Positions 6,982-14,285 of a stretch of DNA of 16,897 nt are shown here, piece after piece. Under the pieces are notes generated by a model, which was given only the letters and a program-made list of their open reading frames with translations, was not told the DNA's origin and searched no databases. A program made the translations under genes and the position numbers. Every line of letters begins with the position of its first letter. Positions within the stretch are counted from its first letter, which is position 1. The DNA is from Anaerolineae bacterium (GTDB lineage Bacteria > Chloroflexota > Anaerolineae > B4-G1): assembly GCA_016783285.1 (NCBI GenBank), contig JADHWW010000042.1, positions 1 to 16,897 on the forward strand, read 5' to 3'.

Positions 6982-7895
6982 GCCATGTGGATCTCGACGT
7001 CGTCGGCGACCGGACCCCAGATGGTATAGGTGCCCGGTTCGGTCTGGAGCAGGGATCCCGGCACCAGGGTGTTGACCCGGCCGTGCGCGCACAGGCGCGC
7101 GATGAACCGCTGCCAGCTCACGCCGCCGCCCAGATAGCCGTCGAGCCAGAAGCTGCGCGCCCTGGCGCCTACGATCTGGGCAGGGCCGATGGTGGCGGCT
7201 TTGGGCGGCACCCACGACCAATCGCCGCTGAAGGAGTGCAGGGCGTTCTGCATGATGGTCATCGGCGTCAGCTCGACGATGCGGGGACCTGCCTGAGTGT
7301 AGGCCTCCAAATCATCGCCAAACTCGTGGCCTAGATCAGCTTCCCAAAAGGCAATGTGGCCGCACCAACCGATGCCGCCGTAGCACACGTCGGCCCCACC
7401 GAGATCCTCGATCATCGAGCCGTAGGCGGCGATGGTCTGGGAAGTTGGGAAATGCACCTGCTCCAGGGGAGGGCGCAGCTCAGGAGCGATTCTCAGAAAG
7501 AAGCCGCCCAGCATGGCTTTCTGGAAGGAGCCGACCCATTCCACCGGCGCCGTGTTGCCATCCTGGTCGGCGTACTCGTCCATATTGAAGGTATGCACAT
7601 GGTGCATGGGGATGTGCAGTTGGTTGATCATCCGCGCCGCGATGGCGTACTGCGGCATGGGGCCAACAGGGAAAATGCCCACGAACTGACGTCCCTCGTC
7701 CAGCGCTTGTTTGATCCTCACAACGATGTCGGTGGCAAAAGCCGCATAGAACTCCCCTACGTCTTCGATAACGCGGATGTCGAAATCGGGGTTGGCGTGG
7801 CGCGTGATCTCTTCCCGCTTGATGGCGCGAACTCGCTCACACTCGGCCAGGTCGCGAAACGCGATGAACTCAGCCAGATTATATCGAAAATCCAT
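6978..7895 (-). CDS. NagB-like sugar-phosphate deaminase/isomerase paralogue A (C-H-E site)
   Basis: Predicted 305-aa protein of the same NagB superfamily as the next gene but strongly diverged from it. Landmarks: GIFPVGPMPQYAIA (73-86, phosphate loop region), HTFNMDEYAD (D106, E107), and YGGIGWCGHIAFWE (172-185). In the last motif the NagB D141 position is C178, H180 is kept, and E185 (NagB E148) is kept; the Asn before that Glu is W184. The ATG at 7895 has AAAGGA about 10 bases upstream; a longer start at 7919 has no ribosome site. The gene follows a Gfo/Idh/MocA gene after 89 bases containing a hairpin, and its stop overlaps the next start (ATGA). The likely substrate is a phosphorylated amino sugar or related phosphosugar, inferred from family only. 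Confidence 0.87.
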   Translation of the reverse strand: MDFRYNLAEFIAFRDLAECERVRAIKREEITRHANPDFDIRVIEDVGEFYAAFATDIVVRIKQALDEGRQFVGIFPVGPMPQYAIAARMINQLHIPMHHVHTFNMDEYADQDGNTAPVEWVGSFQKAMLGGFFLRIAPELRPPLEQVHFPTSQTIAAYGSMIEDLGGADVCYGGIGWCGHIAFWEADLGHEFGDDLEAYTQAGPRIVELTPMTIMQNALHSFSGDWSWVPPKAATIGPAQIVGARARSFWLDGYLGGGVSWQRFIARLCAHGRVNTLVPGSLLQTEPGTYTIWGPVADDVEIHMA

Positions 7896-7924
7896 GCCCC
7901 GCAGGTCCTTTCTGTGCATGAGTT

Positions 7925-7960
7925 GCTGCGTCCGAACGCCCCATAGCGCCCGGACGCAGC
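7925..7960 (-). other. Intercistronic hairpin
   Basis: Perfect 10-bp arms, GCTGCGTCCG and CGGACGCAGC, enclose a 16-base loop. It lies in the 89-base gap between the Gfo/Idh/MocA gene and the first NagB-like gene. A smaller AGGCG-ag-CGCCT dyad adjoins the Gfo stop at 7975-7986. There is no T-tract on the minus strand. Confidence 0.6.
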
Positions 7961-7984
7961 GAGTGGCGTGGGCCAGGCGAGCGC

Positions 7985-8998
7985 CTACGCCATTTCGTCA
8001 ATGCCAACGACGCGATTGAGCGCGGCCGACTTCTCGGCAGCGAGGCAGGCCACCACGGCGGCCATCGACTCCTCGGGCGTGATTGCCGTGGGCGGCGTGT
8101 TGTCCAGGATGCAGGTGAGAAAGTGGTTCAGTTCCTCGGCCAGCGCTCCCCCGCGTACCCCAGGCCGGATCTCCGGCCAGTAGGTGGGGTCAGGCGTGTA
8201 GGCGCCGTTGGGGTTCACGACGGCCAGCGGCGGATAGGTCTCCTGCAGGTAGATGCCGCCTTCCGTGCCGATGATCTCCATCCGCTCGTCCGGGAAATAG
8301 CCCTTGTGGTCAGGCATGCACCAAACGTTTTCACAGACGCCGATGGCCCCGCTGTCGAACCGGTACATCGTCCATCCGATGTCGGGATACTTGTGACCGT
8401 GCACGTTCAGACTCTGGGCGTACGCATTGACGATCTTGGCCCCGGTGTACCAGAGCATGATGTCCGTGTCGTGCACGCCGTCGCCGATGATGGGCCCGAT
8501 CTTGGGCAGCACCGCGGCGCCGATGGAAACCGGGACGTTGCGCCGCGCATAGATGGAGACGATTTTGCCGATCTTACCTGCCGCGATCTCGCGCTTGGCT
8601 GCCGCGTAGCGCGGGTTGAAACGCACGATGTGGCCCACCATGAAAAACTTGTCCGACTCGTTCGCCGCGTCCACGATGCGCCGGCAGTCCTCGACGGTGG
8701 AGGCCATCGGCTTTTCCAGGAACACGTGCTTGCCGGCGCGCAGCGCCGCCAACGTCGGCGCCGTGTGCTGATCCCACATGGTGGTAATACTCACCGCCTC
8801 CAGCTCGGGATCGGCCAGCATTTCCTCGTAGTTCGTGTAGAGTCTCTTGACGCCGAACTTCTCCCCCACCTCTTCCAACCGCGAGCGCGTGCGGGTGCAC
8901 AGAGAGTAAATCTCCGCGTTGGGCAGGCCAGCCAAAGCGTCGCCGTGGTACTCGCCGAACCAACCGATCCCGATGATGCCCCATTTGACCTTGCGCAT
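7985..8998 (-). CDS. Gfo/Idh/MocA-family NAD(P)-dependent dehydrogenase (first copy by position)
   Basis: Predicted 337-aa cytoplasmic oxidoreductase. The N-terminal Rossmann fold has GIIGIGWFGEYHG (7-19). The family EKP motif is at 95-97 (FLEKPM), with K96 as the usual catalytic/nucleotide-contact lysine. The substrate domain has IGDGVHDTDIMLW (171-183), with D173, H176 and D179 in the usual place for sugar or inositol handling. Such enzymes oxidise or reduce a ring hydroxyl of a sugar, inositol or related polyol. The ATG at 8998 lies 4 bases after AGGAGG. It is 15 bases downstream of the VOC gene, so they are co-transcribed. A second, clearly different member of the family lies at 10235-11239. 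One may oxidise the incoming sugar and the other act later in the pathway; this cannot be settled from sequence. Confidence 0.92.
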   Translation of the reverse strand: MRKVKWGIIGIGWFGEYHGDALAGLPNAEIYSLCTRTRSRLEEVGEKFGVKRLYTNYEEMLADPELEAVSITTMWDQHTAPTLAALRAGKHVFLEKPMASTVEDCRRIVDAANESDKFFMVGHIVRFNPRYAAAKREIAAGKIGKIVSIYARRNVPVSIGAAVLPKIGPIIGDGVHDTDIMLWYTGAKIVNAYAQSLNVHGHKYPDIGWTMYRFDSGAIGVCENVWCMPDHKGYFPDERMEIIGTEGGIYLQETYPPLAVVNPNGAYTPDPTYWPEIRPGVRGGALAEELNHFLTCILDNTPPTAITPEESMAAVVACLAAEKSAALNRVVGIDEMA

Positions 8999-9013
8999 GT
9001 CGCCTCCTTATGA

Positions 9014-9352
9014 TCAGTGTTGGTGCCAGTCCTTGCCAACATTGCTTTCCATGAACTCGTAGACAAGCCCGTCCTTGTAGATGAACACGACGCGCAGGTT
9101 CTCGTTGGGGGCGAAAGGCCCCAAGATCACCTCCTCGCCAGCGATCTCCCGCTCCAGATCATCGGTGCGGAAGGCGACGTGGGGAAGCTCCCGCAGCGGC
9201 CCGGTCACAGGGCTATCAGGCTCGTAACGCAGGTACTCCACCATCTCCGGGCTTTCCGCTGGGTCGGTCACCCACACACGGGTTGACTCCACCCACATTT
9301 CGTTGGGGCGTGTGACCGTCGAGGTCAGGCCGATGTGATCGAATTCTCTCAA
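9014..9352 (-). CDS. Small VOC (glyoxalase/bleomycin-resistance fold) protein
   Basis: Predicted 112-aa protein. It has the paired beta-alpha-beta-beta-beta layout of vicinal oxygen chelate proteins: FDHIGLTS near the start (H6, a typical first metal ligand), LPHVAFRTDD in the middle (second His), and GLVYEFME near the end (Glu ligand). A TTG start at 9352 lies 6 bases after AGGAGG and opens exactly at the domain; longer upstream readings have no family character. VOC proteins are usually metal-dependent isomerases, epimerases, lyases or dioxygenases. In a sugar-type operon an epimerase-like or lyase-like step is plausible, but this is inference. It is separated by only 15 bases from the following Gfo/Idh/MocA gene and by 151 structured bases from the preceding PIG-L gene. 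Confidence 0.78.
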   Translation of the reverse strand: MREFDHIGLTSTVTRPNEMWVESTRVWVTDPAESPEMVEYLRYEPDSPVTGPLRELPHVAFRTDDLEREIAGEEVILGPFAPNENLRVVFIYKDGLVYEFMESNVGKDWHQH

Positions 9353-9377
9353 GGTATCCCTCCTGGTGTAAACGACG

Positions 9378-9444
9378 TGCCCTGCCCGATGGTCCAGGAG
9401 ACCAGGGAAACAGGAGTCTGAATGTGCGGAACCAGAGCAGGGCA
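9378..9444 (-). other. Structured intercistronic region
   Basis: An outer perfect 8-bp inverted repeat (TGCCCTGC 9378-9385, GCAGGGCA 9437-9444) encloses an inner 5-bp stem (TGGTC 9390-9394, GACCA 9400-9404). It sits in the 151-base gap between the PIG-L and VOC genes, with no T-tract. The gap holds no gene that I can support. Confidence 0.4.
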
Positions 9445-9503
9445 GCGGCAATACAGGCGGCCAGGCGAGCAAGCCGCTCGGCCCGGCATCTGACGCCCCC
9501 AGT

Positions 9504-10205
9504 CTATGGCAGCAGGCGGCGCGGCGGCGTGCGCGGCCAGACGTCTGCCTGCCGGAAGCCTTCGGCATAGGTCACCCCGCACTGCAATCCGCGCGAGCGT
9601 GACTGGATCTCCATGAACTCCAGGACATCAATGTTGTCGTGGTCCCTGAGCCACACGAGCTGACTCTCGTGGCAGGCCAGCATCTCTCGCTTGATGGCGA
9701 AAGTATCCGTGATGTCAACGTACTCGGTGGGCAGGAAGCCCTTCCCCGTGGGGGTATCCATGTAGTAGATGGGCGGCACGACCAGGTGTGCCGGATGCTC
9801 CGTCTTGATGTTGGGGATTCCGGAGAGAAAGCTGGCCGTGAAGACGAGTTGGCCGGCCATCACGTGGTCAGGGTGATAATCCTCGGGGGCGTGCGTGACG
9901 ATCACGTCCGGCCGCGCCTGGCGGATGGCATCGGTGAAGGCGAGCCGCGTGTCTTCGTTGTCTATGATGAAGCCATCGGGTATGCCCAGCCAGATGAACT
10001 GGGCGCCGATCAACGCCGCCGCCTTGCGGGCCTCCCCTTCCCGGATGCGCGACAACTCATCGGGCGGAATATGCATGTGGCCGCCCGAGCCGCTGCAGCA
10101 CACGCAGATCGCGACTTGGTGGCCGAGCTGCACGAAGCGCGCCATGGTGCCGGAGCAGTAGACCTCGACGTCGTCCGGGTGGGCGCCAACGGCCATAATG
10201 CGCAT
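9504..10205 (-). CDS. PIG-L-family zinc deacetylase
   Basis: Predicted 233-aa protein of the PIG-L/MshB/BshB family, which removes acetyl (or other acyl) groups from N-acetylglucosamine-type sugars. The zinc-site motif AHPDDVE begins at residue 8 (H9, D11, D12), and the second motif YHPDHV supplies H111, D113 and H114. There is no signal peptide, so it acts in the cytoplasm. The ATG at 10205 lies 5 bases after AGGAGG; longer upstream reading is shadow sequence of the preceding gene. Close spacing to the Gfo/Idh/MocA gene (29 bases) supports co-transcription. Together with the NagB-like pair downstream, it suggests an amino-sugar or N-acyl sugar substrate. Family members also act on diacetylchitobiose, mycothiol and bacillithiol precursors, so the exact substrate is open. 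Confidence 0.9.
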   Translation of the reverse strand: MRIMAVGAHPDDVEVYCSGTMARFVQLGHQVAICVCCSGSGGHMHIPPDELSRIREGEARKAAALIGAQFIWLGIPDGFIIDNEDTRLAFTDAIRQARPDVIVTHAPEDYHPDHVMAGQLVFTASFLSGIPNIKTEHPAHLVVPPIYYMDTPTGKGFLPTEYVDITDTFAIKREMLACHESQLVWLRDHDNIDVLEFMEIQSRSRGLQCGVTYAEGFRQADVWPRTPPRRLLP

Positions 10206-10234
10206 GGGGACCTCCTCTGCCTCAGGGCGACGCG

Positions 10235-11239
10235 CTAGATGGTGACGATCTTTCCCGTCTCGATGGACTGCCTGGCAGCCAGGGCCGTGGCCACGGCCAA
10301 CCGTCCCTGCTCGGGCGTGCCTTGCTGTGGCGGCTGGCCACTGCGAACGCTCTCGACGAATGTGGCCACCTCGCGAGCATAGGCGTCGCCCCCCGGCGTT
10401 TCCAGAGTCTGCGGCGGTTTGCCCTGCTCGTAGACGAACAAGCTGGCGCCACCGGCGTCGCGCGCGTCGACCTGTTCGCCTCCGGCTCGGAAGGAAAACT
10501 CCACCGAGCCTCGTTCGCACAGGACGGATAGTGACATGGTGAAGGGGTACTCGGGCGACTGCAGGGCGCTGCCTTCGGCGTAGGCCTTGACCTCCCCGTA
10601 GTCAATCAGAGTCATGCCCAGGTCCCAGCCACCTGACTCCGGGCTGCGCTGACCGAGTGCGAAGACGGTCTTGGGGGTGCCCAATAGCCAGTTGAGCGCA
10701 TCCAGGTCGTGGATGTTCAAGTCGAGCACCTGGCCGCCGGATTGCTCCGGGTGCAGGAAGAACTCTGCCCAACGTGGGGGACCAGCCAGTCGTTTGGCCG
10801 TGGCGGCCAGAGGCTTGCCGAGACGCCCGGATGCCAACAGATCGGCGATGGCCATGTAGTCCGGCCAGAAGCGCAAGGTCTGGCCGATCATGAGGATCCG
10901 GCCGCTCTTCCTGGCAGCCTCCATGATCGCGTCGCACTCGGCCACCGACCGGCCCATCGGTTTCTCCAGCAGCACGTGCTTGCCTGCCTGGAGCGCGGTG
11001 ATGGTCAGGTCCTTATGGAGATGAGTAGGAAGGGTGTTGCTGATGGCTTCCACCCGGGGGTCGGTGGCCAGCTTGATGGCGTCGGTGAAGGGTTCGGCGC
11101 CATACTTGTCGGCCAGCGTCTGGGCCTTCTCGGCCGATCGTGAAGAGACGCCGACGATCTGCACATCGGGGATGAGGGAGTAGGCCTGGGCGTGTGTGCC
11201 TCCCATGAAACCGGCGCCGAGGATACCTACTTTGAGCAT
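10235..11239 (-). CDS. Gfo/Idh/MocA-family NAD(P)-dependent dehydrogenase (second copy)
   Basis: Predicted 334-aa oxidoreductase. Rossmann start GILGAGFMGGTHAQ (5-18). The EKP motif is at 92-94 (LLEKPM), and the substrate-domain signature is LDLNIHDLDALNWLLG (172-187), with D173, H177 and D180. The ATG at 11239 is 6 bases after AGGAGG. It follows the TIM-barrel gene after 90 bases that contain a strong hairpin. Pairing of a Gfo/Idh/MocA dehydrogenase with a xylose-isomerase-like protein is known from 3-keto-sugar chemistry, including bacterial C-deglycosylation (DgpA with DgpB/C). Here this supports, but does not prove, oxidation of a sugar ring followed by isomerisation or cleavage. Sequence identity to the copy at 7985-8998 looks low, so they are not a recent duplication. 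Confidence 0.92.
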   Translation of the reverse strand: MLKVGILGAGFMGGTHAQAYSLIPDVQIVGVSSRSAEKAQTLADKYGAEPFTDAIKLATDPRVEAISNTLPTHLHKDLTITALQAGKHVLLEKPMGRSVAECDAIMEAARKSGRILMIGQTLRFWPDYMAIADLLASGRLGKPLAATAKRLAGPPRWAEFFLHPEQSGGQVLDLNIHDLDALNWLLGTPKTVFALGQRSPESGGWDLGMTLIDYGEVKAYAEGSALQSPEYPFTMSLSVLCERGSVEFSFRAGGEQVDARDAGGASLFVYEQGKPPQTLETPGGDAYAREVATFVESVRSGQPPQQGTPEQGRLAVATALAARQSIETGKIVTI

Positions 11240-11276
11240 GGTTGACCTCCTCGTCTACTTGGGGGTGCATCGACTG

Positions 11277-11308
11277 CAGGGCGGGCGCAGCTCGCCGCGC
11301 CCGCCCTG
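11277..11308 (-). other. Very stable GC intercistronic hairpin
   Basis: Perfect 12-bp arms, CAGGGCGGGCGC and GCGCCCGCCCTG, enclose an 8-base loop. It lies between the TIM-barrel gene and the Gfo/Idh/MocA gene. The minus strand after it has no T-tract, which argues against an ordinary intrinsic terminator. Confidence 0.65.
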
Positions 11309-11329
11309 GATGCCGTCATGAATGAGGGC

Positions 11330-12130
11330 CTACTTGAGCCCGAGCTTGCTCAGCGTCTCGTAGGATACCCTCATGGCCCTGTGAACCCCCTCCACCGGGG
11401 GCCACGTGCCGTCGAACTCGATCTCCACGCTCAAGGGGCCCTCGTAGCCACCCTCTTCGAGCACCTGGAGAACCTTCTTGAAGTTCACGTTGCCTTCGCC
11501 GACCGCCGGGAAGTCCCATACCTGGAAGCCTCCCCGTGTCTCCTTCAGGTGCACGTGGGTCAGGTGGGGCAGCGTGAGGCCTATGTCCTCATCTGCTTTC
11601 ACTCCGCCGTAGAACATGCAGTTGGCGGTGTCATAGTTGATGCTGACGTTGGGCAGTCCGATCTCCTCCATCAGAGCGACTGATGGAGCGCCGCTACCCA
11701 TGATGTCGCCGTGTACCTCCAGGGACAGGGTCACACTGCGGGCGGCTGCATAGGCCGCCAGGTCGTGGATGTGAGCCATAAAGGCGCTCTTGTCCTCGTC
11801 CTTACTGGCGTGGCCGCCCACAGCGGTGCAGAGAATCGAGAGACCGAACTGCTCGCAGAGGTCGACAGCCTTCTTGCCGTCGACGACGCCCTCGGGCGTG
11901 GTGAGATCGGAGTGTCCGCTGAGGGACGAGGGCTTGAGGCCCCAGTGCTCCATCTTGGCCTTGATCTCCTGGATGTCCGCCGCGGTGAACTCCAGCGGCA
12001 CATGCTCGGTCCAGCCACGCACGGCGGATAGTTCGATGTACTTGAACCCCGCCTTTGCGATGCCCTCCAGCGCATCATCCAGGGTATAGGTGTGGTAGCT
12101 GTTGCTGTGTCCTGCCAGAATGTTCTGCAT
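11330..12130 (-). CDS. Xylose-isomerase-like TIM-barrel protein (sugar phosphate isomerase/epimerase family)
   Basis: Predicted 266-aa protein of the AP_endonuc_2/xylose-isomerase-like superfamily. Metal-ligand positions are visible in order: LSLEVHGD (E138), INYDTANC (D167), LTHVHLKE (H192/H194) and SVEIEFDG (E236/E238). The remaining fold is the standard eight-stranded barrel of normal length. Relatives isomerise or epimerise sugars and inositol derivatives (for example IolE/IolI types, tagatose or psicose epimerases) or cleave 3-keto sugars. The ATG at 12130 has GGAGG 8 bases upstream. It lies 15 bases after the binding-protein gene, so it is transcribed with the importer. The next gene is a Gfo/Idh/MocA dehydrogenase, which suggests consecutive steps on one sugar. 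No sugar specificity can be assigned. Confidence 0.88.
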   Translation of the reverse strand: MQNILAGHSNSYHTYTLDDALEGIAKAGFKYIELSAVRGWTEHVPLEFTAADIQEIKAKMEHWGLKPSSLSGHSDLTTPEGVVDGKKAVDLCEQFGLSILCTAVGGHASKDEDKSAFMAHIHDLAAYAAARSVTLSLEVHGDIMGSGAPSVALMEEIGLPNVSINYDTANCMFYGGVKADEDIGLTLPHLTHVHLKETRGGFQVWDFPAVGEGNVNFKKVLQVLEEGGYEGPLSVEIEFDGTWPPVEGVHRAMRVSYETLSKLGLK

Positions 12131-12145
12131 TCTGCTCTCCTCCGG

Positions 12146-13267
12146 CTAGCAATCGTCCGGAATTACCACTGCCTCCCACTCGGGCCGGAGCTTGTAGTCG
12201 GCGGCGTCCTTGGCAACTCGATCGTGATCGAACTCGTTGGCGGGCTTGATGAACTGGTTGGTCACGATGTCCTCGGTCTTGGGCCGCGCCTTGATCTGCC
12301 CCAGATCGTAGACATCGTCGATGTAGTCGCTCCACGCCTGGATGTCCGAGTAGCCGTAGCCCTCGCCCATGTAGTAGCCGTCCCAGTAGTTGCAGCCCAG
12401 CTCCCACATGGAATCGAAAGCCAGCTGCGGTGTCATTTGCTCCTTGAGGGCGGCGAACTTGTCATACGTGATCTGGGCGGCGGCCCGCGGGTTGTTGCGG
12501 CCGAAGTCCAAGCCCATGGCCACGCACTTGAAGAAGCGCTCCAGCAGATCGACCCTGGCAGGGTCATCCAGGTCAGAACGCTTGATCGCATAGCCATTGG
12601 CGGGGTGGTCGGAGAAGGTCTTGCCCACCAGGTAGTCCAGGACCAACCCCTGGGCGGTCCATTGGGCGGCCAAGCCGCGCCAGGTCAGAGCCGCATCGGC
12701 CTTGCCTTCCGACACCAGAGTTCCCCACAGTTGGCCGCCGACCACGTAGTTCACGCTGTCCAGGGGCATTCCCGCCTCGTAGAGCATGGGGTCGGTGATG
12801 ACCTGAACGCCTTCCCACCCTACAGCGATGGTCTTGCCTTCCAGGTCGGTGATGTCGTCGATGTCGGAACCCTTGGGGATGGCGAAGTCAAAAACCTGCT
12901 TCATCATCATCTCCCAGGCCATGATGGTCGGGATTCCCGTGTCGTTGCCGGTCACCAACACACCGGGCGAGGGGAAGCCGGAGTCAGCCTGACCCTCCGC
13001 GAGCATCCGCACTGAAGCCAGCGACTCGCTGGGTCCTCCCTCTAGCTGCAGGTCGATGCCCAGCTCCTCACAATAGCCCAATTCCTTGGAGACCCAGAGG
13101 TTGTAGTCATCCATCACCTCCAGGGTGCCGCGAGGAGATACCCAAACGAACTTGGTCAGTTCTTTCGGGGCCTGCTGGGCCGGCGCACAGGATGCCAGGA
13201 CGCCCATTACCAAGATGACCAGCATCACCAGAGCGGTGACGCGCCTTGTCTGTCGGAACATGTTCAC
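12146..13267 (-). CDS. ABC importer substrate-binding lipoprotein (NMT1/SsuA-like)
   Basis: Predicted 373-aa exported lipoprotein. After a basic N-terminus (R5, R8, R9) and a hydrophobic stretch (about 11-25), a lipobox LASC places the lipidated cysteine at C27. The mature part has the NMT1/SsuA-like periplasmic-binding fold: GTLEVMDDYNLWVSKELGYC near the start, LAEGQADSGF, LEGKTIAVGW, and LWGTLVSEGKADAAL. Family members bind small organic compounds such as sulfonates, pyrimidines, nitrate or aromatic acids; classical sugar-binding proteins belong to other families. A GTG start at 13267 is 5 bases after AGGAGG; an ATG two codons later is the alternative. The permease gene lies 168 bases upstream, a wider gap than elsewhere in the importer set, possibly allowing separate control of this highly expressed component. 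Confidence 0.92.
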   Translation of the reverse strand: MNMFRQTRRVTALVMLVILVMGVLASCAPAQQAPKELTKFVWVSPRGTLEVMDDYNLWVSKELGYCEELGIDLQLEGGPSESLASVRMLAEGQADSGFPSPGVLVTGNDTGIPTIMAWEMMMKQVFDFAIPKGSDIDDITDLEGKTIAVGWEGVQVITDPMLYEAGMPLDSVNYVVGGQLWGTLVSEGKADAALTWRGLAAQWTAQGLVLDYLVGKTFSDHPANGYAIKRSDLDDPARVDLLERFFKCVAMGLDFGRNNPRAAAQITYDKFAALKEQMTPQLAFDSMWELGCNYWDGYYMGEGYGYSDIQAWSDYIDDVYDLGQIKARPKTEDIVTNQFIKPANEFDHDRVAKDAADYKLRPEWEAVVIPDDC

Positions 13268-13285
13268 TGTGTCCTCCTTGGGGAT

Positions 13286-13390
13286 TCAGATCGCTTGTGT
13301 CGAACGAAGTCTAACTACGTGCCGGCACTCCTCAATTTGCACATGGGCCGCCGACTGGCTTCTGGCGACGATCGGCCAGCGGCGTGACAT
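13286..13390 (-). other. Possible 34-codon small ORF with strong ribosome site
   Basis: In the 168-base gap between permease and binding protein, AGGAGG (13393-13398) lies 2 bases before an ATG at 13390. The frame gives 34 residues (begins MSRRWPIVARSQ) and stops at 13286-13288. The spacing is unusually tight and there is no family resemblance. It may be a leader peptide or chance. The same gap also has an imperfect GCCGC/GCGGC hairpin near 13350-13385. Confidence 0.12.
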
Positions 13391-13435
13391 CACCTCCTCT
13401 CAGATCAGATCCCTTCTTGGGCAGCACGGAGGGAA

Positions 13436-14251
13436 CTACTCCTGCCAACTGGCCCACTTCTTGCCGACCCAGTAGAACAACACATAGAGTGAGATCCCGA
13501 TCGTGGCGACGATCACCAGGACGGCGAAGAAACTGTCCATTCGTGCCAGCCCCGAGTAGTACATCAGCCGGTTGCCAAGGCCCGTGGAGCCACCAACCAT
13601 CTCTGCTCCGACTGCCGTTAGAAGCCCAAAGATCCCGCCCACCATCAGCCCAACGACGATCATGGGCAGGGCCAGCGGGAAGCGTATCTTGATGAAGCAC
13701 TGTAAGGTTGTGGCGCCGTACACCTTAGCCAATGCCAGCTTGGCCGCGTCGGTCCGCCTGAAGCCGGTGGACGAGTTGATCATCACCATGGGGCCCACGG
13801 CCAGCCCCACGGCGATGAAGCGCGGGCTCAGGCCGAAGCCCAGCTTTAGCATCAGGAGCGGCACCAGGGCCACCATCGGGGTGGTGATCAGGATAAGAAT
13901 GTATGGGGTAATGATCTTCTCAACGAAAGGGAACTGGGTCACCAGCGCGGCCAGAAGGATCCCGATTGAGCCACCGATCAGATAGCCGGTGAGCAGCTCA
14001 CGCAGGGTCACCAGAATATGGGGCCAGATGGTGGGTGCGATGTTCACCAGCGCCACGGCGATCTCGCTGGGGCGCGGCATCACGTATGTTGGCACCTCGC
14101 GCCAGGTGAAGATCAACTGCCAGGCCAGCAGCACGACCGCTGCCAGAACAACGATGATAATCATCTGGGTCCCGCCAAAGCTGATCGACGTGAGCGCCGA
14201 CCAGTTCGTCAAGCCCTCCTCACTCAGGGGGGTCTTCTCTTTGTCAGCCAT
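13436..14251 (-). CDS. ABC importer permease (SsuC/TauC-like, BPD_transp_1)
   Basis: Predicted 271-aa inner-membrane permease. About six membrane segments are visible, for example at residues 30-48, 88-104, 115-134, 145-160, 195-215 and 242-262. The cytoplasmic EAA loop, which docks on the ATPase, is at 175-196 (AKVYGATTLQCFIKIRFPLA), with the conserved Gly at 179. The length and gene order fit the sulfonate/taurine/NMT1 importer class. The ATG at 14251 lies 10 bases after AGGAGG. The gene follows the ATPase gene after 34 bases. It forms the channel for the substrate bound by the lipoprotein encoded downstream, powered by the ATPase encoded upstream. No unusual residues stand out. Confidence 0.93.
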   Translation of the reverse strand: MADKEKTPLSEEGLTNWSALTSISFGGTQMIIIVVLAAVVLLAWQLIFTWREVPTYVMPRPSEIAVALVNIAPTIWPHILVTLRELLTGYLIGGSIGILLAALVTQFPFVEKIITPYILILITTPMVALVPLLMLKLGFGLSPRFIAVGLAVGPMVMINSSTGFRRTDAAKLALAKVYGATTLQCFIKIRFPLALPMIVVGLMVGGIFGLLTAVGAEMVGGSTGLGNRLMYYSGLARMDSFFAVLVIVATIGISLYVLFYWVGKKWASWQE

Positions 14252-14285
14252 TCTTCACATGCCTCCTCGAATCAACATGCCCGCG

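Noticed and set aside
8123..9013. Long plus-strand open frame opposite the first Gfo/Idh/MocA gene
   Set aside because: The minus strand carries clear Rossmann and EKP motifs; the plus frame is rich in R, H and D without domain character.
11277..11308. Hairpin as an intrinsic terminator splitting the operon
   Set aside because: No T-tract follows on the minus strand, and the flanking genes are functionally related with good ribosome sites.
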